Shown in pieces: positions 1 through 11,387 of a stretch of 61,834 bases of DNA. The notes beneath the pieces are model-generated. The model was not told the DNA's origin and made no database searches. It saw only the letters and a program-made list of their open reading frames with translations. Positions within the stretch are counted from its first letter, which is position 1. Every line of letters begins with the position of its first letter. The translations under genes were made by a program, and so were the position numbers. The DNA comes from Dankookia rubra (GTDB taxonomy: Bacteria; Pseudomonadota; Alphaproteobacteria; Acetobacterales; Acetobacteraceae): the NCBI RefSeq assembly GCF_004355005.1, contig NZ_SMSJ01000034.1, forward strand, positions 1 through 61,834. Reading direction: 5' to 3'.

Positions 1-172
1 CCTGGTCCTGCGGCAGCGCGGCGTTGATCTCGTCATAGGTGACATAGCCCCGCTCCTTCCCGCGGGTGATCAGCTTCTTGACCGCGGCCATCATGGTGTC
101 GAGCAGAACGCCCTCCACCACGTCGTCGCGGGTCTCGACCGTATCCGTGCCGCCGGTGACCTTGCTCGCCAT
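1..172 (-). CDS. rpoD: RNA polymerase sigma factor RpoD, N-terminal part (cut by window edge)
   Basis: The first 57 codons are visible, starting at the ATG whose first base is 172. They read as sigma-70 region 1.1 (MMAAVKKLITRGKERGYVTY, then DEINAALP), the autoinhibitory segment of the housekeeping sigma factor. A purine-rich GGAG lies about 10 bases upstream of the start. The gene follows dnaG in the same direction with a 60-bp gap, the usual dnaG-rpoD order. The rest of the gene lies outside the window, so the sigma domains 2-4 cannot be checked. Confidence 0.9.
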   Translation of the reverse strand, partial: MASKVTGGTDTVETRDDVVEGVLLDTMMAAVKKLITRGKERGYVTYDEINAALPQDQ

Positions 173-232
173 ACCGTCCGCTCCATCAACGCGCCCTGCG
201 CCCGCCCCCGCGGGGTGCAGTTGCGATGCCCT

Positions 233-2158
233 CTACCCTATGGTGTCCGCACGCGGTGCCCCGGAGGGGCCGCCCGAAGCGGGGCCAGCCGCGGCCCGGA
301 TCGTCGCTTCCTCGGTCGTGACCTCGGACTCGCCGCCCCGAAGGACGGCAAGCGCCTCCGACAGGCGGATCAGGCGCTGCTGCGCCGCCGGGTCGTTGGT
401 CTCCACCAGCAGCCTTTGCGCCTCGGCCCGATCCTCGACCAGTTCCGCCTCGCCCCGCAGCAGCCCGAAGAAATGCCACCAGCCATCCAGCGCCTCTTTC
501 GGCTGGGCCGCGGGTTGCGCCGCGGCGCAGAGCCCAGGAGCCCGGGTGGCCCAGGTGGCGGCATTCTCCATCCCGTCATTGGCGAGGTGGCGCGCCAGCG
601 CTGCCGAGTCAAGGAGTTCAGCCCCGGCAAGCCAACCGAGCAGGGACGCGCGCAGCGCCTGGCAGTCGCCCTCCGGCAGGTCCAGCGCCATCAGCGACTC
701 CTCCACCTCCGGCAGCAGCAGCGGGTGGCGGAGCAGGATGGCGAGCAGGTTGCGGGCCCGCTCCAGCCTGATGCCCGGCGGGTCTATCGCGGGCCGCTGC
801 AGGCCGGGAACGCCCATCGGCGGCTCGCGCCGCCACGTCGCGCCGCCTTCCCGGCGGGGCGGCCGACGGGCGCCCGCGGGCGGTATCGGCCGCCGGCCGG
901 CCTCGAAGAAGCGGTCCAGCAGGGCACGGCGGTATTCGCCGGCCAGCATCCGGTCGGGGATGAGGCGCGCCACCTCCTCCAGCCTGGCCCGCAGCGCCGC
1001 CCGCTGTTCCGGTGTCTCGCGCGGCTTGCCCGCGGTCACCAGCTCATAGAGCGCGACCGAGAGCGGCCGTGCCGCATCCAGCACCGGCTGGAAGGCCGCG
1101 GCACCGCCCTTGCGGACCAGGGTGTCGGGGTCCTCGCCGCCGGTCAGGGTCGCCAGCTTCAGGCTGCGCTCCGGGCTCAATAGCGGCAGCGCCAGCTCGG
1201 CCGAACGGGCCGCGGCGCGGGCGCCGGCACCATCGCCGTCGAAGCAGAGCACCGGCTCGGGCGTCAGCTGCCAGAGCAGTTCCAGCTGCTCGGCGGTCAG
1301 CGCCGTGCCGAGCGGGGCGACCGCGCCGCCGAAACCGGCCTGGTGCAGGGCGATGACGTCCATGTAGCCCTCGACCACCAGCACCGGGGCGCCGCGGAAG
1401 GCGGCGTCCCGCGCCAGGTCGAGGCCGTAGAGGCCGCGGCGTTTGGAAAACAGCTCGGTCTCCGGCCCGTTGACGTATTTCGGCTGGCCGTCGCCCAGGG
1501 TCCGGCCGCCGAAGGAGATGGTGCGGCCGCGGCGGTCACGGATCGGGAACATCACCCGGCCGAAGAACATGTCGGACAGGCCGGCGGCGGGATCGTCCGG
1601 GTCACGCGGCTTCATCAACCCGGCGGCGACCAGCTGGGCCGGCTCGATCCCCTCCGGCTTCAGCTCGGCGGCCAACGCTCCCCTGCCCTCGCCGGACCAG
1701 CCGAGGCCGAAGCGGGCGATGGTCTCGTCGGTCAGGCCGCGGCGGCGCAGGTAATCGAGCGCCGCGCGCCCCTCCGGCAGGAACAGCCGGCGCCGATAGG
1801 CCGCCTCGGCGAGCGAGAGGACGCCATGGAGGTCGCGCGCCCGCTTCTCCCGCGCCGCCGCCTGGGGGGTCGGCTTCGGCACCTCCAGCCCGGCCTCGGC
1901 GGCCAGCCGTTCGACCGCTTCGGGGAAGGAGGCGCCTTCCGCCCGCATGAGGAAAGTGATGGCGTCGCCATGCGCGCCGCAGCCGAAGCAATGGAAATGG
2001 TCGTCGTAGACGTAGAAGCTCGGCGACTTCTCGTTGTGGAAGAGACAGCAGCCCTTCCACTGGCGACCGTTGCGCGCCAGCCGCGTCTTGCGGCCGATCA
2101 GCCCGTGCAGCGGGGTCCGGGCGCGCAGCTCATCGAGGAATTGCGGGGGAAGGGCCAT
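233..2158 (-). CDS. dnaG: DNA primase DnaG
   Basis: Primase makes the RNA primers for chromosome replication. The 641-residue protein has the family's normal length. The N-terminal CHC2 zinc-binding domain is visible (C38-x2-H41 and C57-x2-C60), followed by the catalytic core and TOPRIM domain (VVEGYMDVIALHQAGF near residue 260, then FDGDGAG near 305). The C-terminal DnaB-binding region is more divergent, as is normal. It sits between a GatB/YqeY gene and rpoD on the same strand, the macromolecular-synthesis operon arrangement. Long open frames antisense to it are GC-driven shadows. Confidence 0.97.
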   Translation of the reverse strand: MALPPQFLDELRARTPLHGLIGRKTRLARNGRQWKGCCLFHNEKSPSFYVYDDHFHCFGCGAHGDAITFLMRAEGASFPEAVERLAAEAGLEVPKPTPQAAAREKRARDLHGVLSLAEAAYRRRLFLPEGRAALDYLRRRGLTDETIARFGLGWSGEGRGALAAELKPEGIEPAQLVAAGLMKPRDPDDPAAGLSDMFFGRVMFPIRDRRGRTISFGGRTLGDGQPKYVNGPETELFSKRRGLYGLDLARDAAFRGAPVLVVEGYMDVIALHQAGFGGAVAPLGTALTAEQLELLWQLTPEPVLCFDGDGAGARAAARSAELALPLLSPERSLKLATLTGGEDPDTLVRKGGAAAFQPVLDAARPLSVALYELVTAGKPRETPEQRAALRARLEEVARLIPDRMLAGEYRRALLDRFFEAGRRPIPPAGARRPPRREGGATWRREPPMGVPGLQRPAIDPPGIRLERARNLLAILLRHPLLLPEVEESLMALDLPEGDCQALRASLLGWLAGAELLDSAALARHLANDGMENAATWATRAPGLCAAAQPAAQPKEALDGWWHFFGLLRGEAELVEDRAEAQRLLVETNDPAAQQRLIRLSEALAVLRGGESEVTTEEATIRAAAGPASGGPSGAPRADTIG

Positions 2159-2212
2159 GGCGTCCTGGCACTCTAGCCGCCCCGGCCCCGCCCCGCATCA
2201 CCCCTGCACGAT

Positions 2213-2677
2213 TCAGCCGCCGAGCGCGGCCTTCACCATAGGCCCGGCCTTGCCAAGATCCATGGTCGCCGCATGCTTCGCCCGGAGCACGGCCATGACC
2301 TTGCCCATCTCCTTGATGGAGGTCGCGCCCGATTCGGCGATGGCCTCGCGGATGGCGGCCTCGGCCGCCGCCGCGTCCATTTGCTGCGGCAGGAAGCTCT
2401 CGATCACCGCGATCTCCGCCTCCTCCTTCGCCGCCAACTCCTCCCGGCCGCCCTGCCGGTAGAGCTCGACGCTCTCCCGGCGGGACTTGGCCATGCCGCG
2501 CAGCATGGCGACGATCTGCTCCTCCGGCACCGCGGTGACGCCGGAGGGCCGGGCGGCGATGTCGGTGTCCTTCAGCTTCGCGGTGATCATGCGCAGGGTG
2601 GAGGTGGTGGCGGCGTCGCGCGCCAGCATGGCGGTCTTGAGCGCCGCGGTGAACCGGCTGCGGAGATCCTCGGCCAT
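2213..2677 (-). CDS. GatB/YqeY domain protein
   Basis: A 154-residue YqeY-type protein, related to the C-terminal tRNA-binding tail of the GatB amidotransferase subunit. I chose the ATG at 2677 (MAEDLRSRFTAALKTAML); the frame stays open much further upstream, but that extension runs through the carA promoter and has no family match. The body has the typical helical pattern ending in MGKVMAVLRAKHAATMDLGK. It is the first gene of the dnaG-rpoD operon and divergent from carA. Its role is poorly known in any organism; membership in the family is clear, function is not. Confidence 0.92.
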   Translation of the reverse strand: MAEDLRSRFTAALKTAMLARDAATTSTLRMITAKLKDTDIAARPSGVTAVPEEQIVAMLRGMAKSRRESVELYRQGGREELAAKEEAEIAVIESFLPQQMDAAAAEAAIREAIAESGATSIKEMGKVMAVLRAKHAATMDLGKAGPMVKAALGG

Positions 2678-2769
2678 GGGGCGTTCCTTGTCAGGTGATC
2701 GGCTGGCTCCGGCGCTGTAGCATGGCGGGCCGGCATCGCCATGGGGCGGCTGGTTCGGGGGCGGCCACC

Positions 2770-2786
2770 TGGGAAACCACTTCCCA
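2770..2786. promoter_or_regulatory. Operator-like dyad, copy 1 (TGGGAA-N5-TTCCCA)
   Basis: A perfect 6-5-6 inverted repeat, TGGGAA ACCAC TTCCCA, in the 160-bp divergent region between the yqeY-dnaG-rpoD operon and carA. A second copy with identical arms lies with its centre 38 bp downstream. Identical arms with unrelated spacers point to a protein binding site rather than an RNA hairpin. The obvious candidate binder is the HTH domain fused to CarA immediately downstream (inference). Confidence 0.7.
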
Positions 2787-2807
2787 GCAGCCGAATTCGG
2801 ATTGAAC

Positions 2808-2824
2808 TGGGAAGTGCTTTCCCA
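2808..2824. promoter_or_regulatory. Operator-like dyad, copy 2 (TGGGAA-N5-TTCCCA)
   Basis: TGGGAA GTGCT TTCCCA, a perfect dyad with the same arms as copy 1 and a different 5-base spacer. It ends 13 bases before the ATG at 2838 that opens the HTH-CarA frame, so a bound protein would block transcription or translation start of carA. It also argues against the TTG at 2802 as the true start, because that start would put the operator inside the coding region. Confidence 0.7.
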
Positions 2825-2837
2825 CATATCCCACCCC

Positions 2838-4229
2838 ATGCGGACGGTCGAAGACATTATTACCCTGCTCGGTGGCCCGGAGGCCGCGGCGCAGCGTTGC
2901 AGCATCGGGACCGAGGCGGTGCGCAAGTGGCGCCAGGCCCGCGCCATTCCGCCCCGCCATTGGCCCGCCATCCTGGCGGCTACCGGCCTGTCCCTCGCCG
3001 AGCTTCCCGGCGCCCCCGAGACCCGTGCGGAGACCACGATGCCCCAGCCCGACACCGCCCCCGACTCCGTCCCGGACGGCGCGACCGCTTGCCTCGTGCT
3101 CGGCGATGGCAGCGTCCATTGGGGCATCGGCTTCGGCGCGCATACCCCCGCCGGCGCCGCCCCGGTGGCGGAGGTCTGCTTCAACACCGGCATGACCGGC
3201 TACCAGGAAACGCTGACCGACCCGTCCTATGCCGGGCAGATCATCACCTTCACCTTCCCGCATATCGGCAATGTCGGCACCAACCCCGAGGACCTCGAGG
3301 CGGCGACCCCGGTCGCCCGCGGCCTGGTGGTCAAGCAGGACTTGACCGAGCCGGCCAACTACCGCTCCACCCGGCATCTCGATCTTTGGCTGAAGAGCCA
3401 TGACGTGCCGGGTATCGCCGGGCTCGACACCCGCGCGCTGACTCTGCGCATCCGCGACGGCGGCGCGCCGAACGGCGTGCTGTGCTTCCCGGCCGATGGC
3501 CGGTTCGACTTGGCCGCGCTGCGCGCCCAGGCGGCCGGCTGGCCGGGCCTCGAGGGCATGGACCTGGCCAAGGAGGTCTCCTGCCGCCAAGCCTATGGCT
3601 GGAGTGAGACCGAATGGGCCTGGCCAGCCGGCTTCGGCACCCAGACGCAGCCGAAGCACAAGGTGGTCGCGGTGGATTACGGCGCGAAGCGCAACATCCT
3701 GCGCTGCCTGGCCGCCGCCGGCCTCGAGGTCACGGTGGTGCCGGCGACGGCGACCGCCGAGGAGATCCTGCGGCACGCGCCGGACGGCGTTTTCCTGTCC
3801 AACGGCCCCGGCGACCCGGCGGCGACCGGCGAATACGCGGTGCCGGTGATCCGCGAGGTGATGGACCGCAAGGTGCCGGTCTTCGGCATCTGCCTCGGCC
3901 ACCAGCTGCTTGGCCTCGCCCTCGGCGGCTCCACCTATAAGCTGGACCGCGGCCATCGCGGCGCCAACCAGCCGGTCAAGGACCTGACCACCGGCCGGGT
4001 CGAGATCACCAGCCAGAACCACGGCTTCGCGGTCGATGAGCGGAGCCTGCCGTCCAATGTCCGCGTGACGCATGTCTCGCTCTTCGACGGCTCGAACGAG
4101 GGCCTCGCGGCGACCGACCGGCCGGCCTTCTCGGTGCAGTACCACCCCGAAGCGAACCCCGGCCCGACCGACAGCCATTACCTGTTCCACCGCTTCGTCG
4201 AACTGATCGAGAAGCACAAGGGAGGCTGA
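2838..4229 (+). CDS. carA: Carbamoyl-phosphate synthase small subunit with N-terminal HTH domain
   Basis: The glutaminase subunit supplies ammonia to CarB for carbamoyl phosphate, feeding pyrimidine and arginine synthesis. From the ATG at 2838 the protein is 463 residues. Residues 1-60 form a small Cro/YdaS-like helix-turn-helix (AAAQRCSIGTEAVRKWRQ, then IPPRHWPAILAATGLSLAEL), the 'carph-isopro' type of domain known from some alphaproteobacterial CarA and isoprenyl synthases. Residues from about 68 on are standard CarA: the small-chain domain, then a class I glutaminase with nucleophile C352 (FGICLGHQLLG) and H436/E438 (QYHPEA). A start at 3039 would give the canonical 396-residue CarA without the HTH. 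The frame is uninterrupted, so a fusion is the simplest reading, but an internal start may also be used. Twin operators lie just upstream. It is separated from carB by four genes. Confidence 0.95.
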   Translation: MRTVEDIITLLGGPEAAAQRCSIGTEAVRKWRQARAIPPRHWPAILAATGLSLAELPGAPETRAETTMPQPDTAPDSVPDGATACLVLGDGSVHWGIGFGAHTPAGAAPVAEVCFNTGMTGYQETLTDPSYAGQIITFTFPHIGNVGTNPEDLEAATPVARGLVVKQDLTEPANYRSTRHLDLWLKSHDVPGIAGLDTRALTLRIRDGGAPNGVLCFPADGRFDLAALRAQAAGWPGLEGMDLAKEVSCRQAYGWSETEWAWPAGFGTQTQPKHKVVAVDYGAKRNILRCLAAAGLEVTVVPATATAEEILRHAPDGVFLSNGPGDPAATGEYAVPVIREVMDRKVPVFGICLGHQLLGLALGGSTYKLDRGHRGANQPVKDLTTGRVEITSQNHGFAVDERSLPSNVRVTHVSLFDGSNEGLAATDRPAFSVQYHPEANPGPTDSHYLFHRFVELIEKHKGG

Positions 4230-4234
4230 GAACA

Positions 4235-4993
4235 ATGTTCGACCTGAAGGGGCGTGTCGGCCTCGTCACCGGCGGCAATGGCGGCATCGGGCTCGGCCTG
4301 GCGCGCGGCCTGGCAAAGGCCGGCGCGGCGGTGATGGTGGCCGGCCGCAATGCCGAGAAGAACGACGCGGCGGTGGCCGAGCTGCGGGCGCTCGGCGCCG
4401 AGGCGGATGCGGTGGTCGTCGACGTGACTGAGGAGGCCAGCGTCAACGCCATGGTCACCGCGACCGCGAAGCGCTTCGGCCGGCTCGACATCCTGGTGAA
4501 CAACGCCGGCATCAACATCCGCAACAAGCCCGAGGTCTACGAATTGGCCGACTGGCACAAGGTGATCGCCACCAACCTGACCAGCGCCATGCTGGCCAGC
4601 AAGGCGGCGCATCCGCACCTGAAGGCGGGCGGGCATGGGCGCGTCATCAACAACGGCTCCATGCTGTCGATCTTCGGCCTGCCCTTCCATGCCGCCTACG
4701 GCGCGTCCAAGGGCGGCGTGGTGCAGATGACCAAGTCCATGGCGGTGGCCTGGGGCCCGGACGGCATCACCGTGAACTGCCTGCTGCCCGGCTGGATCGA
4801 CACCGACCTGACCCGCAAGGCGCGCACCGACATGCCGGCGCTGAACGACAACGTCATGGCCCGCACGCCGAAGGGCCGCTGGGGCGACCCCAAGGACTTC
4901 GAAGGCATCGCCGCCTTCCTCGGCTCGGATGCCAGCGCCTTCATCACCGGCGTCGCCATTCCGGTGGATGGCGGATTCTCCGTCAACGGCTGA
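4235..4993 (+). CDS. SDR family oxidoreductase (gluconate/2-deoxygluconate dehydrogenase-like)
   Basis: A classical short-chain dehydrogenase of 252 residues. It has the TGGNGGIG cofactor glycine motif near the N-terminus, NNAG near residue 90, a catalytic serine (NNGSMLSIFG) and YGASK as the YxxxK pair, and ends in the usual VDGGFSVNG. It resembles the sugar-acid/3-ketoacyl reductase group, but substrate cannot be read from sequence. It starts 5 bp after carA and is followed 3 bp later by the exporter gene, so it is probably in the car operon. Confidence 0.85.
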   Translation: MFDLKGRVGLVTGGNGGIGLGLARGLAKAGAAVMVAGRNAEKNDAAVAELRALGAEADAVVVDVTEEASVNAMVTATAKRFGRLDILVNNAGINIRNKPEVYELADWHKVIATNLTSAMLASKAAHPHLKAGGHGRVINNGSMLSIFGLPFHAAYGASKGGVVQMTKSMAVAWGPDGITVNCLLPGWIDTDLTRKARTDMPALNDNVMARTPKGRWGDPKDFEGIAAFLGSDASAFITGVAIPVDGGFSVNG

Positions 4994-4996
4994 CCC

Positions 4997-5632
4997 GTGC
5001 CCTCCGCCGAGACGCTGCTCGTCTTCGCCGCCCTGTCGCTCGGCCTCGCGCTGACGCCGGGGCCGAACATGCTCTACCTCGTTTCCCGCTCACTGGCGCA
5101 GGGGACCGGGGCGGGCATGGTCTCGCTCGTCGGCTGCCAGGCCGGGTCGCTGGCGATCATGCTGGCCGCCGCGGCCGGGATCACCGCGGCGCTGGTCGCG
5201 GTGCCCTATGCCTGGGACGTGCTGCGGCTCGGCGGCGCGGCCTACTTGGCTTTCCTCGCCTGGCAATGCCTCCGCCCCGGCGGCCAGCCGCTGTTCGCCC
5301 CGCGGCCGATGCCGCGGGAGCCGGGCGCGCGGCTCTTCGCGGTCGGCTTCGCCACGGCGGCGCTGAACCCAAAGGTGGCGCTGTTCTACATGGCGGTGCT
5401 GCCGCCCTTCATCGATCCGGCGCGGGGCGATGTGTTCCTGCAGGGCGCGCTGCTCGGCGCCATCCAGATCGCCGTCTGCACGGCCTTCGATGCCGTCCTT
5501 GTCTGGGGTGCCGCGGCCACCGCGCGTTTCCTCGGCGAAAGGCCGGCCTGGCTGGCAGCGCAGCGCTGGGTGCTCGGCGCCGCGCTCGGCCTGCTCGCGG
5601 TAAAGCTGGCGACACAGGGACGCGCGGCATGA
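4997..5632 (+). CDS. LysE/RhtB family amino-acid exporter
   Basis: A 211-residue inner-membrane protein beginning with GTG. The family signature is near the N-terminus (ALTPGPNMLYLVSRSLAQG) and a second conserved segment, FATAALNPKVALFYMAVLPPF, lies in the middle; about six hydrophobic segments are visible. LysE/RhtB proteins export amino acids or derivatives. Its position between carA and carB might link it to arginine-pathway metabolites, but that is inference. The stop overlaps the next start as ATGA. Confidence 0.88.
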   Translation: MPSAETLLVFAALSLGLALTPGPNMLYLVSRSLAQGTGAGMVSLVGCQAGSLAIMLAAAAGITAALVAVPYAWDVLRLGGAAYLAFLAWQCLRPGGQPLFAPRPMPREPGARLFAVGFATAALNPKVALFYMAVLPPFIDPARGDVFLQGALLGAIQIAVCTAFDAVLVWGAAATARFLGERPAWLAAQRWVLGAALGLLAVKLATQGRAA

Positions 5633-5892
5633 CGCTGGTTTTCATCGCGCTGCTGGCGCTGTCCTGGACCGGGCTCTCGCTCGCTATCCTGGCCATGCTG
5701 ATGAAGCGCATGGCGCCGCCGCGCCAGGCAGCCTGGCGGGCCTTCGGTCTCAGCTTGGTCTTCAACACGATCAGCGCCGCCTATGCCTCGCCCGGCGAGC
5801 CGCTCTCGGCCGTCCTGCTGATCCTTGCCTGCCATGCCCTGCTGCTGCCGCCTCTGCTGCTGGCGGCGCGGCGGGAGGAGCAGCGCCGATGA
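5629..5892 (+). CDS. Small hypothetical membrane protein (87 aa)
   Basis: Starts with an ATGA overlap on the exporter gene and ends with an ATGA overlap on the next gene, so translation is probably coupled. The protein has an N-terminal hydrophobic helix (LVFIALLALSWTGLSLAILA), a short basic region and a second hydrophobic stretch (AVLLILACHALLLPPLLLAA) with a basic end. I do not recognise the family. Two membrane helices with basic ends suggest an inner-membrane protein. Confidence 0.65.
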   Translation: MTLVFIALLALSWTGLSLAILAMLMKRMAPPRQAAWRAFGLSLVFNTISAAYASPGEPLSAVLLILACHALLLPPLLLAARREEQRR

Positions 5893-6062
5893 CCCGGCCG
5901 CTCCTGTTTACGGCGCTGGCCATGCTCTCGGCCTGCGCCACCACGGCCACGCCGGAACAGCGCCGCGCACAATGCGAAGCCGAGCGTACCCGCCGCGGCA
6001 TCTCCCGCCTGCTGCCGCCCGAGACCCGCCAGTCGCCCGACTGCGCCCCTGCTTCACGCTGA
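5889..6062 (+). CDS. Small predicted lipoprotein (57 aa)
   Basis: A short frame overlapping the previous stop by ATGA. The N-terminus is a lipoprotein signal: [16 protein letters not shown], with lipobox LSAC so that Cys-16 would be lipidated. The mature part is about 40 residues with two further cysteines, C29 and C52, that could form a disulfide. No family recognised. It ends 16 bp before carB. The coupling and signal sequence support a real gene despite its size. Confidence 0.6.
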   Translation: MTRPLLFTALAMLSACATTATPEQRRAQCEAERTRRGISRLLPPETRQSPDCAPASR

Positions 6063-6078
6063 CGACCGGAACGCCCCC

Positions 6079-9324
<3,246 letters not shown>

Positions 9325-9498
9325 GCCGATGGTGGCGGCATCCGGCGCGATTCGCTGGGCATGCGGTTCTGCGGCAGCGCCCGGCGGCACGGAATCAGGG
9401 CCCTGCCTGCCCGGCTTCCCTCCGCTACCCGGACCCAGTGCTTGGCCCTGGGCCGGTGTCGCTGCGGGACGGGTAAAAAAGTTTTGGTCGCATTCCGG

Positions 9499-9524
9499 CA
9501 GGCGAGACGCGCAGACTTCGCCTG
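9499..9524 (+). promoter_or_regulatory. Stem-loop in the greA leader
   Basis: CAGGCGA and TCGCCTG form a perfect 7-bp stem around a 12-base loop, 25 bases before the greA start. There is no following T-run, so it is not an obvious terminator; it may be part of the greA 5' leader. A Shine-Dalgarno stretch (AAGGAAGGG) follows. Confidence 0.4.
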
Positions 9525-9549
9525 ACGTTGCTCGAAGGAAGGGCTTGCC

Positions 9550-10023
9550 GTGCAGAAGTTCCCCATGACCGCGGAAGGTCTGGCGAAACTCGAGGAGGAA
9601 CTGAAGCTCCTGAAGGGCGAGGAACGCCCGGCGGTGATCCGCGCAATCGCTGAGGCCCGCGCCCATGGCGACCTCTCCGAAAATGCCGAATACCATGCGG
9701 CGCGGGAGAAGCAGTCCTTCATCGAGGGCCGGATCGCCGAGCTCGAGACCATCGTCCCGGCCGCCGAGGTGATCGACATCTCGAAGCTGTCGGGCGACCA
9801 AGTGAAGTTCGGCGCCCGCGTCACCGTGGTCGACGAGGAGACCGAGGAGGAGAAGACCTACCGGATCGTCGGCGCCTACGAGGCCGACATGAAGGTCAAT
9901 TCGATTTCGATCTCCTCGCCGCTCGCCAAGGCGCTGATCGGCAAGAAGGTCGGGGACAGCGTCGAGGTCCCGGCCCCCGGCGGCGCCCGGGCCTATGAGA
10001 TCACGGCGGTTGCCTACCGCTGA
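9550..10023 (+). CDS. greA: Transcription elongation factor GreA
   Basis: GreA rescues backtracked RNA polymerase by stimulating transcript cleavage. The 157-residue product starts with GTG (reads [19 protein letters not shown]), the typical opening of the family, preceded by AAGGAAGGG. The N-terminal coiled coil includes [20 protein letters not shown], which carries the acidic tip, and the C-terminal FKBP-like domain ends in [13 protein letters not shown]. It lies 225 bp after carB, a common alphaproteobacterial neighbourhood. Confidence 0.97.
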   Translation: MQKFPMTAEGLAKLEEELKLLKGEERPAVIRAIAEARAHGDLSENAEYHAAREKQSFIEGRIAELETIVPAAEVIDISKLSGDQVKFGARVTVVDEETEEEKTYRIVGAYEADMKVNSISISSPLAKALIGKKVGDSVEVPAPGGARAYEITAVAYR

Positions 10024-10081
10024 GGTCGTCTTGCTGCGGCGCAGCAAAGGGCTTCGCCCACGTTGTGGATTGGGTCTATAG

Positions 10082-10106
10082 GCGGCGTTCCGAGACGAAC
10101 CGCCGC
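10082..10106. terminator. GC-rich hairpin between greA and ilvA
   Basis: GCGGCGTTC pairs with GAACCGCCGC across a 6-base loop, with one bulged base. No T-run follows, so this is a possible end-of-transcript structure for greA or a leader element for the downstream dehydratase. Confidence 0.35.
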
Positions 10107-10141
10107 TAAGGATCTCTGCCTTGCCCCTGCGCGCCCTGGCC

Positions 10142-11365
10142 ATGGACGGTGCCGCCGCACCCGTCCCTGTCACGCTTGCCGATGTGCGGGCCGCCGCGGC
10201 GCGGATCGAGGGTGCCATCCTCCGCACCCCGACCCTGCCCTCGCATGCCGTCTCCCAAGCGACCGGGGCCAGGGTCTTTCTCAAGCTCGACAACCTCCAG
10301 GCGACCGGCGCCTTTAAGGAACGCGGCGCGGCCAACCGCATCGCCCTGCTGACGGCGCGGGAAAGGGCGGCGGGCGTCATCGCCATGTCGGCCGGCAACC
10401 ATGCCCAGGCCGTCGCGCGGCATGCCGCGCTGGCCGGGATCGCGGCGACCATCGTCATGCCGAAATTCACGCCCGTCACCAAGGTGGTGCGCACCGAGGG
10501 CTGGGGCGCCCGCGTCGTGCTGCATGGCGAGACACTGGCCGAATCGGCCGCCCATGCGCATGAGCTGGCGCTGCGCGACGGGCTCACCTTCATCCATCCC
10601 TATGACGACCCCGGGGTCATCGCCGGCCAGGGCACCATGGTGCTGGAGATGCTGGAGGATGCCCCGGCGCTCGACGCGCTGGTCTTCCCGGTCGGCGGCG
10701 GCGGGTTGCTGACCGGCTGCGCCTCGGCCGCCCGCGAGCTGCGCCCCGGCCTGCCGGTCTATGGCGTGGAGGTCGAAGGCTACCCGGCCATGGCACAGCG
10801 CCTGGCCGGCCGCCCGGTCGCGGTCGGCGGCCCGACCATCGCCGAAGGCATCGCGGTGCGCGACGTCGGGGAGTTGCCGCTGGCGCTGTTGCGGCAAATG
10901 GGGGTCGAGGTGCTGGTGGTGCCGGAACGGGCTGTGGAACAAGCGATCGCCTTGCTGGCCGAGGGTGCCAAGGTGGTCTCCGAAGGCGCCGGAGCCGCGG
11001 GCTTGGCTGCGATCCTCACCTTCCCCGAGCGATTCGCGGGCAAGTCCGTAGGAACCGTGGTCTGCGGCGGCAACATCGACGCCCGCATCCTGGCCAACGT
11101 CCTGCTCCGCAACCTGCTGCGGGACGGCCGGATCCTGCGGCTCCATCTCGACATCCCGGACCGGCCGGGCGTGCTGGCGGATATCGCCACGCGGGTGGCC
11201 GCCGCCGGCGGCAATGTCATCGAGGTCAGCCACCAACGGCTCTTTGCCGCTCCCTCCGTGCAGAGCGCCGAGCTGGAGCTGATGGTCGAGGTGCGCGACA
11301 CCGCCCAGGGCAACGCGATCGTTGCAGCGCTGGAAGCCGGGCAATACGTGGTGCGGCGGGGATAG
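10142..11365 (+). CDS. ilvA: Threonine ammonia-lyase (threonine dehydratase)
   Basis: PLP enzyme converting threonine to 2-oxobutanoate and ammonia. From the ATG at 10142 the protein is 407 residues; a TTG at 10121 is an alternative. The PLP lysine is K59 in ATGAFKERGAAN, and the phosphate-binding glycine loop is PVGGGGL. The C-terminus carries one ACT-like domain (LRLHLDIPDRPGVLADIATR), the short catabolic/biosynthetic form rather than the double-ACT-like long form. It stands alone between greA and the convergent DUF2171 gene. Confidence 0.93.
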   Translation: MDGAAAPVPVTLADVRAAAARIEGAILRTPTLPSHAVSQATGARVFLKLDNLQATGAFKERGAANRIALLTARERAAGVIAMSAGNHAQAVARHAALAGIAATIVMPKFTPVTKVVRTEGWGARVVLHGETLAESAAHAHELALRDGLTFIHPYDDPGVIAGQGTMVLEMLEDAPALDALVFPVGGGGLLTGCASAARELRPGLPVYGVEVEGYPAMAQRLAGRPVAVGGPTIAEGIAVRDVGELPLALLRQMGVEVLVVPERAVEQAIALLAEGAKVVSEGAGAAGLAAILTFPERFAGKSVGTVVCGGNIDARILANVLLRNLLRDGRILRLHLDIPDRPGVLADIATRVAAAGGNVIEVSHQRLFAAPSVQSAELELMVEVRDTAQGNAIVAALEAGQYVVRRG

Positions 11366-11387
11366 GACGGGTCGTCGCGGCACCGGC

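Noticed and set aside
2691-4235. A 514-codon minus-strand frame over carA
   Set aside because: It is antisense to clear CarA motifs; no signal, fold or start region supports it.
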